A DNA stretch of 64,000 nucleotides, from positions 62,001-126,000 of the forward strand of contig JADJFE010000014.1 of NCBI GenBank assembly GCA_016708725.1, written 5' to 3'. How positions within the stretch are numbered: the first letter of the stretch is position 1; each line of letters begins with the position of its first letter. Below the pieces are notes generated by a model. It was given only the letters and a program-made list of their open reading frames with translations. It was not told the DNA's origin and searched no databases. Source of the DNA: Candidatus Aalborgicola bjergmarkensis. GTDB lineage: Bacteria > Pseudomonadota > Gammaproteobacteria > Burkholderiales > Burkholderiaceae_C. Below, piece after piece: positions 1 to 9,587 of the stretch. A program made the translations under genes and the position numbers.

Positions 1-1
1 T

Positions 2-1716
2 GCCGGTGCGCTGCCCATCGAACTGGACGTGGGTCAAATGAACATGGGTGACGTGGTGGAACTGCGCCCCTATGACGGCAAGGCACTCAAGGACGGCAAG
101 GAAATCGCCACCTTCCAGGTCAAGAGCGAGGTGCTGTTCGACGAAGTACGTGCCGGTGGCCGCATTCCCCTCATCATTGGTCGGGGCTTGACTGCCAAGG
201 CACGCGAAGCGCTGAGCTTGGCGCCGTCCACCCTGTTCCGCCTGCCACACGACCCGGACGATACCAAAAAAGGTTTCAGCCTGGCGCAGAAAATGGTGGG
301 ACGTGCCTGCGGACTACCCGAAGGGCAAGGTGTGCGCCCCGGCACCTATTGCGAACCCCGCATGACCTCGGTTGGCTCGCAAGACACCACCGGCCCGATG
401 ACGCGCGACGAACTCAAGGACCTAGCCTGCCTGGGTTTCAGTGCCGATCTGGTCATGCAGTCGTTCTGCCACACCGCAGCGTACCCCAAGCCGGTGGACG
501 TGAAGATGCACCACGATTTGCCCGAATTCATCAGCACGCGCGGCGGCGTGGCCTTGCGTCCCGGCGATGGCGTGATCCACTCCTGGCTGAACCGCATGTT
601 GCTGCCCGATACGGTAGGTACCGGCGGCGACAGCCACACCCGCTTTCCAATTGGCATCAGTTTCCCGCTGGCTCCGGATTGGTGGCATTTGCCGCTGCCA
701 CCGGCGTAATGCCGCTGGACATGCCCGAGTCGGTGTTGGTGCGCTTCAAGGGCAAGATGCAACCCGGTGTTACCTTGCGTGATCTGGTCAACGCCATTCC
801 GCTGTACGCCATCAAGGCTGGTTTGCTCACGGTGGAAAAGAAGGGCAAGAAAAATATTTTTTCCGGTCGCATTCTCGAAATCGAGGGCTTGCCCGATCTG
901 AAGGTCGAGCAGGCATTCGAGCTGTCCGATGCCTCCGCCGAGCGCTCCGCCGCCGGTTGCACCGTGCATCTGAACAAGGAGCCGATTCAGGAATACATCA
1001 CCAGCAACGTCACCATGATGAAGTGGATGATCGCCAATGGTTATGCCGATGCCCGCACGCTGGCACGTCGCATTGCCGCCCAGGAAGCCTGGCTAAAAAA
1101 TCCGCAGTTGCTCAAGGGCGATGCGGATGCCGAATACGCCGCCGTGATCGAAATCGATCTGGCCGACATCCATGAACCGATTCTGGCCTGTCCGAACGAC
1201 CCCGATGATGTCAAAACCTTGAGCGAAGTCGCCGGAGCAAAAATCGACGAAGTATTCATTGGTTCATGCATGACCAATATCGGCCACTTCCGCGCAGCAA
1301 GCAAACTGATGGAAGGCAAGCGCGACATTCCGGTCCGGTTGTGGATTGCACCCCCGACCAAAATGGACGCCAAACAACTCAGCGACGAGGGCCATTACGG
1401 GATACTCGGCGGTGCGGGTGCCCGCATGGAGATGCCCGGTTGCAGCCTGTGCATGGGCAACCAGGCACAGGTCAAGGAAGGTGCCACGGTATTTTCCACC
1501 TCAACCCGCAACTTCCCCAACCGCCTGGGGAAAAACAGCAACGTGTACCTGGGTTCTGCGGAACTGGCCGCCATCTGTTCCAAGCTGGGACGCATTCCCA
1601 GCAAGGCGGAGTACCTGGCCGACATGGGTGTATTAACCGCCGCCAGCGACAAGGTGTACCAGTACCTGAACTTTGACAAGATCGCGGACTACACTGAAGC
1701 AGCTGCCAGCGTGTAA
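2..1716 (+). pseudogene. acnB: Aconitate hydratase B, 5' end outside window, one-base frameshift
   Basis: Encodes the C-terminal two thirds (about 570 residues) of the TCA-cycle enzyme that interconverts citrate and isocitrate. The family is about 860 residues long and the start lies upstream of the window. The cluster cysteines are visible in the IGSCMTN motif and in the PGCSLCMGN motif. The reading frame is broken near base 667. Upstream, frame 2 reads through GGDSHTRFPIGISF; downstream, frame 1 resumes exactly at AGSGLVAFAAATGVMP. Frame 2 itself runs out of homology and stops at 709. Restoring one G after CCG (665-667) gives a perfect AcnB sequence. The site is also a T_TTC_CCG heptamer (661-667), on which a -1 slip would give the same protein. 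A sequencing or assembly error, or a recent mutation, is the simplest reading because the rest of the gene is intact. Confidence 0.93.
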
Positions 1717-1806
1717 CGCAGCTTTTGCTGGCGCTTACACTCTGCGCACTCTGCGCGCATCGGTGATGACTGTTGGAGTTTTGTATTTTTGGTTGAGGAG
1801 AACGTG

Positions 1807-2454
1807 TTGCTGTTTGGAAAGTTCATGCCCCGTGAGGGCAATTTCTTCGAGATGTTCAACCAGCACGCCAATCGCATTGTGGAGGCGGCACATGCGTTCT
1901 CCAAACTGGTAGCCAACTATGGTGACCTGGATTTGCGAGCCAAATACAACCAGGAGGTTGATGATGCCGAGCGTGCTGCTGACCGGGTGACACACGACTG
2001 CAACAAGGCCATTCACACCACATTCATCACCCCCTTTGACCGTGAGCAGATTCATTCGCTCATCAACACCATGGATGATGTGACGGATCTGATCCAGGAC
2101 TCGGCCGAGACCATGGCACTGTACGACGTGCGCCACATGACGGATGAAATTTTGCGTCTGACCGATTTGAGCGTCAGGTGTTGCGAACGGGTGCGTGATG
2201 CGGTCAGCCTGCTGGGCGAGATTGCGGAAAGCTCCACGGCGGAAGCGGCACTCAAAACCTGTGAAGAAATTGACCGGCTGGAAGGCGATGCAGACCGCGT
2301 ACTGCGCACCGCCATGAGCAAATTGTTTCGGGAAGAACCCGATGTGCGTGAAGTCATCAAGCTCAAAGCCATTTATGAGTTGCTCGAAACCATTACCGAC
2401 AAGTGCGAAGACGTAGCCAACGTGATTGAGGGCATCATCCTCGAAAACTCCTGA
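1807..2454 (+). CDS. DUF47 family (PhoU-like) protein, putative Pit accessory regulator
   Basis: A PhoU-related all-helical cytoplasmic protein of about 215 residues, typically encoded directly upstream of a Pit phosphate transporter. The family opening MLFGKFMPREGNFFEMFNQHA is read from a TTG at 1807, placed 6 bases after a GAGGAG ribosome binding site (1795-1800). An in-frame TTG at 1789 also exists but lies upstream of that site. The characteristic acidic helical pattern with DREQIH and NTMDDV motifs is present. The gene lies 22 bases before pit and is probably co-transcribed with it, so a role in controlling low-affinity phosphate uptake is inferred from context. Confidence 0.9.
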   Translation: MLFGKFMPREGNFFEMFNQHANRIVEAAHAFSKLVANYGDLDLRAKYNQEVDDAERAADRVTHDCNKAIHTTFITPFDREQIHSLINTMDDVTDLIQDSAETMALYDVRHMTDEILRLTDLSVRCCERVRDAVSLLGEIAESSTAEAALKTCEEIDRLEGDADRVLRTAMSKLFREEPDVREVIKLKAIYELLETITDKCEDVANVIEGIILENS

Positions 2455-2476
2455 ACCGAACACACACGATCACCCG

Positions 2477-3487
2477 ATGGATGCCGTACATACAACCCTG
2501 TGGGTCGTGGTTTTGCTGGTAGCACTTGCCTTGCTGTTTGACTTCATGAACGGGTTTCATGACGCAGCCAACTCGATTGCCACCGTGGTGTCTACCGGCG
2601 TGCTAAAGCCTGGACAAGCCATACTTTTTGCAGCGTTCTTCAACGTCGTTGCAATTTTTGTATTCCAGCTCAGCGTGGCTGCCACCGTGGGCAAAGGCAT
2701 TGTGCAGCCTGGCGTGGTCGATACCCATGTGGTGTTTGGTGCATTGCTGGGGGCCATTACCTGGAACGTCCTCACCTGGTATTACGGAATCCCCAGCAGT
2801 TCTTCGCATGCATTGATCGGCGGGATTGTGGGAGCGGTGATCGCAAAGTCGGGCGCCGGAACCTTGATATCGACAGGCATTCTCAGGACGGTGGTTTTTA
2901 TCTTCGTTTCGCCCTTGCTCGGTTTTTTACTGGGATCGGCCATCATGCTGGCGGTCGCCTGGGCGTTTCGCCGCGTTCGCCCATCGCGCGTTGATAAATG
3001 GTTCAGGCGCTTGCAACTGGTGTCCGCAGGGGCTTATAGCCTGGGACATGGCGGTAATGACGCTCAAAAAACCATTGGCATCATCTGGATGTTGTTGATT
3101 TCAACCGGTTATGCCGCAACGGCAGACAAATCCCCTCCCAACTGGGTCATTGTGTGTTGCTACGCCTCCATCGGGTTGGGCACGCTGTTTGGTGGCTGGC
3201 GCATCGTCAAAACCATGGGCCAGCGCATTACCAAACTCAAACCGGTCGGTGGTTTTTGTGCAGAAACGGGTGGTGCCATCACTTTGTTTTTGGCCACTGC
3301 CGTTGGTATTCCGGTATCCACGACGCATACCATCACCGGCGCCATTGTGGGGGTTGGCTCCACACAACGCGCCAGCGCCGTGCGCTGGGGGGTTGCGGGC
3401 AATATCGTCTGGGCCTGGATATTCACCATCCCGGCCAGTGCATTTGTAGCAGCCGTGGCCTACTGGGTCAGTCTGCAGATTTTTTAG
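2477..3487 (+). CDS. pit: Low-affinity inorganic phosphate transporter, PiT family
   Basis: An integral inner-membrane phosphate:cation symporter of 336 residues. The duplicated PiT signature is visible as FMNGFHDAANSIATVVSTG near the N-terminus and SLGHGGNDAQKTIGIIW in the second half, and the chain consists of about ten hydrophobic helices. The start at 2477 (MDAVHTTLW) is preferred over an upstream in-frame codon inside the DUF47 gene. It forms a two-gene phosphate unit with the DUF47 protein. Substrate assignment (phosphate rather than sulfate) rests on family and partner gene. Confidence 0.93.
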   Translation: MDAVHTTLWVVVLLVALALLFDFMNGFHDAANSIATVVSTGVLKPGQAILFAAFFNVVAIFVFQLSVAATVGKGIVQPGVVDTHVVFGALLGAITWNVLTWYYGIPSSSSHALIGGIVGAVIAKSGAGTLISTGILRTVVFIFVSPLLGFLLGSAIMLAVAWAFRRVRPSRVDKWFRRLQLVSAGAYSLGHGGNDAQKTIGIIWMLLISTGYAATADKSPPNWVIVCCYASIGLGTLFGGWRIVKTMGQRITKLKPVGGFCAETGGAITLFLATAVGIPVSTTHTITGAIVGVGSTQRASAVRWGVAGNIVWAWIFTIPASAFVAAVAYWVSLQIF

Positions 3488-3620
3488 TGATTTCTTCGAT
3501 CCGGTTACAATGCGCGGCTATTCAGAGTGTCGCTGGCCGGGTGGTCAGTCGCGTGTCTCAACTTTGAATGTAATACTTCACAATACTTCAAGGCAATTTC
3601 TGCCACCCAAAGGATAAATC

Positions 3621-3872
3621 ATGGTCGTCATCCGACTCGCCCGTGGCGGTGCAAAGGCACGCCCGTTTTTCAATGTTGTTGTGGCCGACAAGCGCACCCG
3701 GCGCGATGGCCGCTTTATTGAACGCATCGGTTTTTATAACCCGATTGCAACCGCCAGTGAAGAGGGTCTGCGCATTATCCAGGATCGCCTGACCTACTGG
3801 CGTAGCGTGGGCGCGCAGGCCTCACCTACAGTAGAACGTCTGATCCAGCAAGCTGCCAAAAAAGCCGCTTGA
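3621..3872 (+). CDS. rpsP: 30S ribosomal protein S16
   Basis: An 83-residue protein beginning MVVIRLARGGAKARPFFNVVV, the standard S16 N-terminus, followed by DKRTRRDGRFIERIGFYNP. It is a structural component of the small subunit and helps 30S assembly. An AAAGGA ribosome binding site lies about 6 bases upstream of the ATG. First gene of the rpsP-rimM-trmD ribosome and tRNA-maturation operon; the 133 bases upstream of it presumably hold the promoter. Confidence 0.97.
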   Translation: MVVIRLARGGAKARPFFNVVVADKRTRRDGRFIERIGFYNPIATASEEGLRIIQDRLTYWRSVGAQASPTVERLIQQAAKKAA

Positions 3873-3878
3873 TGCCTT

Positions 3879-4445
3879 GTGCTGCCCGAACTCGAACCTG
3901 CTAAACTGCCGGCGGATGCCATCGAAGTCGGGCGCATTGCAGATGCGTGGGGAATCAAAGGCTGGTTCAAAGTTGTACCTTATAGCGCCCATCCACAGGC
4001 GCTTTTTTCTTCCAAACGCTGGTTCCTGTTGCCCCCCGAACGGGGAAGAGAACCCGCATTTTCCGGTGCGGTGCGTCTGGCGATAAAGGAAGCCCGGGAA
4101 CATGCCGACGCGGTGGTTGCAACTGCACACGACATTGATGGCCGCGATGCCGCCGAGGCTTTGCGCGGGGCACGTATCTTCATTGCACGCTCCAGTTTTC
4201 CAACTCCTGCCGAGGATGAATACTACTGGGTTGATCTGATCGGACTGGATATCTACAACCGCCAGGATGAGCCACTTGGTACGGTGCGTGAACTGCTGTC
4301 AACAGGTCCGCAAACCGTACTCGTGCTGGAGCACCTCCAGCACGGCAAGGTATGTGAACGCCTCATCCCCTTCGTTTCCGCCTACATCGACGCAGTGGAC
4401 CTGCAAGCGCGCCGCATCCGCGTGGATTGGCAAACGGACTACTAG
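3879..4445 (+). CDS. rimM: Ribosome maturation factor RimM
   Basis: A 188-residue protein that binds S19 and assists maturation of the 30S head. The N-terminal RimM domain shows VGRIADAWGIKGWFKV and the C-terminal PRC barrel shows YYWVDLIGLDIYN. It starts with GTG at 3879, only 6 bases after the rpsP stop. There is no other in-frame start upstream, so translational coupling to rpsP is likely. Position two of the rpsP operon supports the call. Confidence 0.95.
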   Translation: MLPELEPAKLPADAIEVGRIADAWGIKGWFKVVPYSAHPQALFSSKRWFLLPPERGREPAFSGAVRLAIKEAREHADAVVATAHDIDGRDAAEALRGARIFIARSSFPTPAEDEYYWVDLIGLDIYNRQDEPLGTVRELLSTGPQTVLVLEHLQHGKVCERLIPFVSAYIDAVDLQARRIRVDWQTDY

Positions 4446-4459
4446 GGTTGAGCGGGTGC

Positions 4460-5155
4460 ATGCGCTTTGATGTCGTAACCCTCTTCCCGGAGCTATTCGC
4501 GCCATTTCTGCGCCTGGGTGTGACCCGGCGTGCCTTTGCGTCTGGGCAGGTTGCGGTGCAATGTACCAATCCCAGAGACTTTGCCGAGGGCAACTACCGC
4601 CGCGTGGACGACCGCCCGTTTGGTGGCGGACCGGGCATGGTCATGATGGCCGAGCCATTGAGAAAGGCGGTTGCGCATGCAAAATTGCAACGCAATGATG
4701 CCGCCCCGGTGGTATTGTTTTCGCCCATTGGCCAACACCTGAACCATGCCATGGTACAGCGTTGGTCCGCAAGTACCGGCGCCATTCTGATTTGCGGCCG
4801 CTATGAGGGCATTGACCAACGCTTTATTGATACCCTGGTGGATGAGCAAATCAGTCTGGGGGATTTTGTGCTCTCGGGTGGTGAAATAGCAGCCATAGCC
4901 TTGATTGATGCCGTGGCCCGCCTGCAACCTGGCGTGTTATCGGATGCGGCCAGCCACCAGCAGGATAGCTTCAATCCATCACTGAACGGTATGCTGGATT
5001 GCCCCCACTACACCCGCCCGGAGAACTGGAATGGCAACCCGGTACCAGACGTTTTACGTTCTGGCAACCACGCGCAAATCGAACGCTGGCGCAACAACCA
5101 GCGCCAACAGTTGACGGTTTTGCATCGACCCAACCTATTGAAGCAAAGCGTTTAA
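4460..5155 (+). CDS. trmD: tRNA (guanine-N1-)-methyltransferase
   Basis: A 231-residue SPOUT methyltransferase that uses S-adenosylmethionine to form m1G37 in tRNAs reading CNN codons, preventing +1 frameshifting. The canonical start MRFDVVTLFPELF is at the ATG 4460. The knot region with CGRYEGIDQRFID and SLGDFVLSGGE is present, as is the conserved GGPGMVMM loop. Its last 21 bases overlap the 3' end of the convergent metC. The usual next gene, rplS (L19), is not present in this window. Confidence 0.96.
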   Translation: MRFDVVTLFPELFAPFLRLGVTRRAFASGQVAVQCTNPRDFAEGNYRRVDDRPFGGGPGMVMMAEPLRKAVAHAKLQRNDAAPVVLFSPIGQHLNHAMVQRWSASTGAILICGRYEGIDQRFIDTLVDEQISLGDFVLSGGEIAAIALIDAVARLQPGVLSDAASHQQDSFNPSLNGMLDCPHYTRPENWNGNPVPDVLRSGNHAQIERWRNNQRQQLTVLHRPNLLKQSV

Positions 5156-6349
5156 CGCCTGCTCCAGGTCGGCACGCAGGTCTTCCACCGCCTCCAGGCC
5201 AATGGCAAAGCGCACCACCGTACCACGGGCAATATGTTCTGGCCAGGTTTGGCGCATGGAATTCAGGTTATAGGGCACGACCAGACTGATGGGACCACCC
5301 CAGCTATAGCCAATACGAAACAAGCGCAAAGCCTCACAAAATGCATCAACCTGGTTTTGTGCATAGCGCGGAGAAATTACCACGCTGAACAAACCGGCAG
5401 CAGCACCCAACCCAGTCTTGCACAAACTTTTCCAGTGCGCGTGCCCTGGGGAGTCCGGCAATGCCGGATGCAACACCTGCGCGAATTCAGGACGGGACTG
5501 GCACCACAACGCCAGGGCACGCGCGCTCTGGTCGTGCGCCTGGTAGCGCAAAGGCATACTCGGCAGCGCACGCAATACCGCCTCGGCATCGTTGGCCCCC
5601 ACGTTCAAGCCCAAACGCATGTGCGTGAGCTTGATCTTCATATGCAGATCCGGGTCGCGCGTAATTACACTGCCCATCAGGACATCGCCCCCGCCGCTGG
5701 GGTACTTGGTCAGGGCGTGGGCTGAAATATCGACACCCAATGGCTCCATACCGGGCTGCAAATCAAACGGATTAAACGCCAGCCCCGCACCCCAGGTATT
5801 GTCCAGGGCCACCAATACACCATGCGCCTTGCAGGTACGCACCAAAGCCCGAATATCCGGGAATTCCAGCGTCACCGAGCCAGCGGCCTCGATCCACACC
5901 AGGCGTGTTCGCGCCGAGATGCGCGCCTGCATGTCGGCAATATCCATGGGGTTGTAGACCTGGTAGGATATTCCCCAATGCTTCAACTCACAGTCGAACA
6001 GCGGTTTATAGGCGCTATAAGCGTTGTCCGGCAGCAGCACCTCGTCACCCGATTGCAATAGCGCCAATGCCACCAGCGCCAGCGCCGCCAAACCGCTGGG
6101 GGCCAGTACACACTGCAAACCACCCTCCAGGGTACTCAAACGTTCTTCCAGCACAAAGGTAGTGGGTGTGCCATGCAGACCATAGGTGTAGGCAGACTTG
6201 TCTTTCCATTCGCGGCTACGCAAGGCAGCCACCGTCGGAAAGAATACGGTCGAGGCCTTGAATACACCTGGCATGGGCGCATCAAACCCCTGCGGAGCGG
6301 AATAGGGGTGGTGTATCAATCCGGTGGTCGGATGCGTCAGGCGTTCCAT
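5135..6349 (-). CDS. metC: Cystathionine beta-lyase (PLP-dependent, Cys/Met metabolism family)
   Basis: A 404-residue fold-type I PLP enzyme that would cleave cystathionine to homocysteine, pyruvate and ammonia. The N-terminal Tyr motif KSAYTYGLHGTPT, the LDNTWGAG aspartate motif and the PLP lysine in ALTKYPSGG (near residue 215) are present. The family also contains gamma-synthases and gamma-lyases, so the exact reaction is inferred. Its start overlaps the end of the phosphoribosyltransferase gene by 13 bases, and its 3' end runs 21 bases into convergent trmD, leaving no room for a separate terminator. Confidence 0.85.
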   Translation of the reverse strand: MERLTHPTTGLIHHPYSAPQGFDAPMPGVFKASTVFFPTVAALRSREWKDKSAYTYGLHGTPTTFVLEERLSTLEGGLQCVLAPSGLAALALVALALLQSGDEVLLPDNAYSAYKPLFDCELKHWGISYQVYNPMDIADMQARISARTRLVWIEAAGSVTLEFPDIRALVRTCKAHGVLVALDNTWGAGLAFNPFDLQPGMEPLGVDISAHALTKYPSGGGDVLMGSVITRDPDLHMKIKLTHMRLGLNVGANDAEAVLRALPSMPLRYQAHDQSARALALWCQSRPEFAQVLHPALPDSPGHAHWKSLCKTGLGAAAGLFSVVISPRYAQNQVDAFCEALRLFRIGYSWGGPISLVVPYNLNSMRQTWPEHIARGTVVRFAIGLEAVEDLRADLEQALNALLQ

Positions 6350-6861
6350 TTTTGCACGAGTTGTTCCGGCCGCATGACATCGTAACTCTCAAACGGCTGA
6401 TGAATCCAGGGGTTGGTAGGCAGGAATTCAACGCTGTAGTCGGGACGAAAAACCGACAAATCCTTGACCCACAGCACCGCGCTGCGCAGTTCGCTGATGG
6501 CGGCGTATCTGGTCTTTAGTTGCTGGATCACGGCCTGCAAAGTATGGCCGGAGTCCGCAAGATCATCCACGAGCAGAACACGCCCGGCAATCTCGCCTTT
6601 GGGGGTGGTGATGTAGTGGGCAATGTCCAGATCGCCTTGCACGGTACCACCTTCTCTGCGGTAAGAACTGGTAGACATGATGGCCAGGGGCTTGTCAAAC
6701 ACCCGCGACAGTATGTCACCGGGGCGCATACCGCCACGTGCCAGACACAGGATGGTGTCAAACTCCCAGCCCGACTGATGGATATTGATGGCCAGCTTTT
6801 CAATCAGATTATGGTACTCGTCGGAGCTCACATAAAGGTGCTTACCGTCTTCAGTCAACAT
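6337..6861 (-). CDS. Type I phosphoribosyltransferase (hypoxanthine/xanthine type)
   Basis: A 174-residue cytoplasmic phosphoribosyltransferase. The PRPP-binding motif VLLVDDLADSGHTL is clear, as is the N-terminal LCLARGGMRPGD loop. Family members salvage guanine, xanthine or hypoxanthine with PRPP. Placement directly downstream of purA supports a purine role, but the base specificity cannot be read from the sequence. The stop codon lies inside the start of metC, so the two are likely translationally coupled. Confidence 0.85.
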   Translation of the reverse strand: MLTEDGKHLYVSSDEYHNLIEKLAINIHQSGWEFDTILCLARGGMRPGDILSRVFDKPLAIMSTSSYRREGGTVQGDLDIAHYITTPKGEIAGRVLLVDDLADSGHTLQAVIQQLKTRYAAISELRSAVLWVKDLSVFRPDYSVEFLPTNPWIHQPFESYDVMRPEQLVQKWNA

Positions 6862-6872
6862 GGGATGCTCCT

Positions 6873-6920
6873 GTATTTATAGCTTCTCTCGCCTGGTATA
6901 CAAGCGATAGAGGCCAATTC
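6873..6920 (+). repeat. Dispersed palindromic repeat, copy 1
   Basis: Reads ATTTATAGCTTCTCTCGC, then GATAGAGGCC, matching the AATAGCTGC..CGC...AGGC plan of the other copies in this window (32451, 32959, 41672, 42242, 46972, 54459). It fills the purA-phosphoribosyltransferase spacer on the strand opposite the genes. Confidence 0.55.
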
Positions 6921-8313
6921 AGCCGACAAGATAGGGATGGTGCAGGATGATGGTATGGTCCCGGTCAGGACTGGTGGAAACCATATGAACCGGCACACCA
7001 GTGACTTGCTCGATACGTTCCAGATAACGCCTGGCGGCAAGCGGCAAACGTGCATACTCGGTAATACCAACCGTGCTTTCGCTCCAGCCAGGCATGGTTT
7101 CGTAGACCGGGGAGCAACGTGCAATGTCGTCGGCCCCCATGGGCAGAATATCCAGGATAACACTATCCATACCATCCATACCCTCCATGCGATAACCCGT
7201 GCATAACTGCAATTCCGGTAAGCCGTCAAGCACATCGAGCTTGGTAATGCACAAGCCGGACAAGCCGTTAACCTGGGCCGAACGTTTGAGCAACGCTGCA
7301 TCAAACCAGCCGCAACGCCGTGCACGTCCGGTGGTCACACCTTTTTCCGCGCCCACGGTGCTCATGTGATAGCCAGCGGTCCCCGGAGTCTCCCAATCCA
7401 GCTCCGTGGGAAATGGCCCCCCGCCCACACGGGTGCAATAGGCTTTGGTAATGCCCAGGATGTAGTGCAACATGCCTGGCCCGACCCCTGAACCTGCAGC
7501 CGCATTGCCTGCCACACAGTTGCTGGAAGTGACAAAAGGATAGGTTCCATGGTCAATATCGAGAAACGTTCCTTGCGCGCCCTCAAACAGCAGGTTGGCA
7601 CCGCTGGAATAGGCATCATTGAGTTCGCGCGACACATCGGCCATCATGGGTTTGAGCGGTTCGGCATGCTGCATGGCTTGCGCATAGACCGCATCAAACA
7701 GCACCCGCCCCTGGGCCATGAAAGGGGCCAGCGCCGCACCGAAATCAACGCTGGCCGCGCCCAGATAAGAACCCAGCACATGGTTGTGCAAGTCCAACAG
7801 GTCGCGCAGCTTGGCCGCAAAACGTTCGGGATGGCGAAGGTCTTGCACCCGCAGTGCCCTGCGGGCAATCTTGTCTTCGTAAGCCGGACCGATACCACGT
7901 CCGGTAGTGCCAATTTTGGCAACACCACTCTTTTCACGTGCGGCCTCGCGTGCCAGATCAAGTGCCGCATGGAATGGCAGAATCAAGGGACAAGCCTCGC
8001 TGATGCGCAAACGCGAGCGTACCTCAACACCGGCTTTTTCCAGCCCTTCAATCTCTTCGAATAACTTGGCGGTTGACAGCACCACTCCGTTACCAATGTA
8101 GCAACGCACACCCGTGCGCATGATGCCACTGGGAATCAGGTGCAGGGCGGTTTTAACTCCATTGATGACCAGGGTATGGCCTGCATTGTGCCCCCCCTGA
8201 AAGCGCACCACACCCTGTGCGCTTTCGGTCAGCCAATCGACCAGCTTGCCCTTACCTTCATCCCCCCACTGGGTTCCGACAACGACGACATTGCGTCCCT
8301 TGATTGCATTCAT
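6919..8313 (-). CDS. purA: Adenylosuccinate synthetase
   Basis: Catalyses the GTP-dependent joining of IMP and aspartate to adenylosuccinate, the first committed step to AMP. The N-terminal signature VVVGTQWGDEGKGKLVDWL and the HNAGHT motif are present, with the GTRRCGWFD-type region as TGRARRCGWFDA. The start at 8313 (MNAIKGRN) gives 464 residues and matches the usual betaproteobacterial N-terminus. An upstream ATG at 8331 would add six residues. Neither start has a strong ribosome binding site. The gene follows hisZ closely and precedes a purine-salvage type phosphoribosyltransferase. Confidence 0.95.
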   Translation of the reverse strand: MNAIKGRNVVVVGTQWGDEGKGKLVDWLTESAQGVVRFQGGHNAGHTLVINGVKTALHLIPSGIMRTGVRCYIGNGVVLSTAKLFEEIEGLEKAGVEVRSRLRISEACPLILPFHAALDLAREAAREKSGVAKIGTTGRGIGPAYEDKIARRALRVQDLRHPERFAAKLRDLLDLHNHVLGSYLGAASVDFGAALAPFMAQGRVLFDAVYAQAMQHAEPLKPMMADVSRELNDAYSSGANLLFEGAQGTFLDIDHGTYPFVTSSNCVAGNAAAGSGVGPGMLHYILGITKAYCTRVGGGPFPTELDWETPGTAGYHMSTVGAEKGVTTGRARRCGWFDAALLKRSAQVNGLSGLCITKLDVLDGLPELQLCTGYRMEGMDGMDSVILDILPMGADDIARCSPVYETMPGWSESTVGITEYARLPLAARRYLERIEQVTGVPVHMVSTSPDRDHTIILHHPYLVG

Positions 8314-8367
8314 TTCAGTCACTTCATCCATTGGTGGGCAAAACAGCTTATTCGCCTTGCCCTGTGA

Positions 8368-9525
8368 TTAATCTCGAATCAGTTTTTGTACGACCCATTG
8401 GCCATCCACCAGCCTGAGCGCACGGTCGCAATCGAACTCCTCGACCTCGTTCTCGTGGCCGGGCAAAACGCACACCACGGTTTCTCCCTGATGGCGCAGG
8501 ACCGCAATCGCCTGGCGTAATTCTGGCGCCTCACTCCACGGAGCTCGAATGGCAGCCCGCAGTGGCCGCCTTGCCACCACCGCAGCCAAAGACTTGATAT
8601 CCAGACTGAAACCTACAGCCGGGCGCCTACGCCCGAAAACAGCCCCTACTTCATCGTAGCGCCCGCCGCGCGCCAATGCTGTGCTCGCACCAGGGGCATA
8701 AATCGAGAATCTGGCACCACTGTAGTATGCATAACCCGGCAAGTCGGCCAGATCAAACGAGACCGTCGCGCCGTGCAGGTGTTGGGCCAAAGTTTTCAAC
8801 TGCGTCAGAGCTTGCCGGATTTCCGGCAAGGCCGGTAATATCCGCAGGGCATCATCCAGAATCCGGACATCCCCATACAGCTGCACCAAATCCTGCAGTG
8901 CCCTGGCAATAACCGTCGGTATATTGCGACACAACGCCTTGATTTCATTGGCATCCTTGGCAACCAATGCGCTGTGCAGCTGGCGACGCTCGGAGGCATT
9001 CAGGACTACATCCTTGAGCAAGGCCTGCACAATGCCGGCATCACCCATATCCACGCCGATGGACTCAAGCTGCGCAACCCTGAGCACATCCAGAGTCAAG
9101 GACAGAATTTCCAGGTCGGCTTCAAGTCCGGTATGTCCATACAGTTCGGCGCCAAACTGCAAAGGCTCACGACAGGCCTGCGGACTGCCAGGACGTGCAT
9201 GGAGCACCGGCCCGCAGTAACACAACCGGGTTACCCCCCTGCGATTGAGCAAGTGGGCGTCAATGCGGGCAACCTGCGGCGTACTGTCAGCGCGCAGCCC
9301 CAGCATACGGCCCGAGAGCTGATCGACCAATTTGAACGTTTGTAAATCCAGCATTTCGCCGGCACCAGACAACAGGGATTCCAGGTGCTCAAACAACGGA
9401 GGAATAACCAGCTCGTAGCCGTAGCGACGCGCCATGTCCAGTAAATCCCGGCGTATCTCTTCGATGTGGCGCGCCTCGCTGGGCAGCACATCGGCAATAT
9501 GATCTGGCAAGAGCCAAGCAGACAT
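8368..9525 (-). CDS. hisZ: ATP phosphoribosyltransferase regulatory subunit
   Basis: A 385-residue paralogue of histidyl-tRNA synthetase that lacks tRNA charging and instead forms the regulatory half of the short-form HisG enzyme of histidine biosynthesis. The class II aaRS-like core is visible (ADSTPQVARIDAHLLN and CYCGPVLHA), with degenerate catalytic motifs and an unusual truncated C-terminus. The true hisS is present separately at 16923-18236, which supports the HisZ call. It lies between DUF2065 and purA, a common betaproteobacterial order. Confidence 0.92.
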   Translation of the reverse strand: MSAWLLPDHIADVLPSEARHIEEIRRDLLDMARRYGYELVIPPLFEHLESLLSGAGEMLDLQTFKLVDQLSGRMLGLRADSTPQVARIDAHLLNRRGVTRLCYCGPVLHARPGSPQACREPLQFGAELYGHTGLEADLEILSLTLDVLRVAQLESIGVDMGDAGIVQALLKDVVLNASERRQLHSALVAKDANEIKALCRNIPTVIARALQDLVQLYGDVRILDDALRILPALPEIRQALTQLKTLAQHLHGATVSFDLADLPGYAYYSGARFSIYAPGASTALARGGRYDEVGAVFGRRRPAVGFSLDIKSLAAVVARRPLRAAIRAPWSEAPELRQAIAVLRHQGETVVCVLPGHENEVEEFDCDRALRLVDGQWVVQKLIRD

Positions 9526-9587
9526 GAAAAAAGGGTACCTGTTAAAAACGCGATTTTACCGGGCTAAGGGCATCAGCTTTCAGTCTT

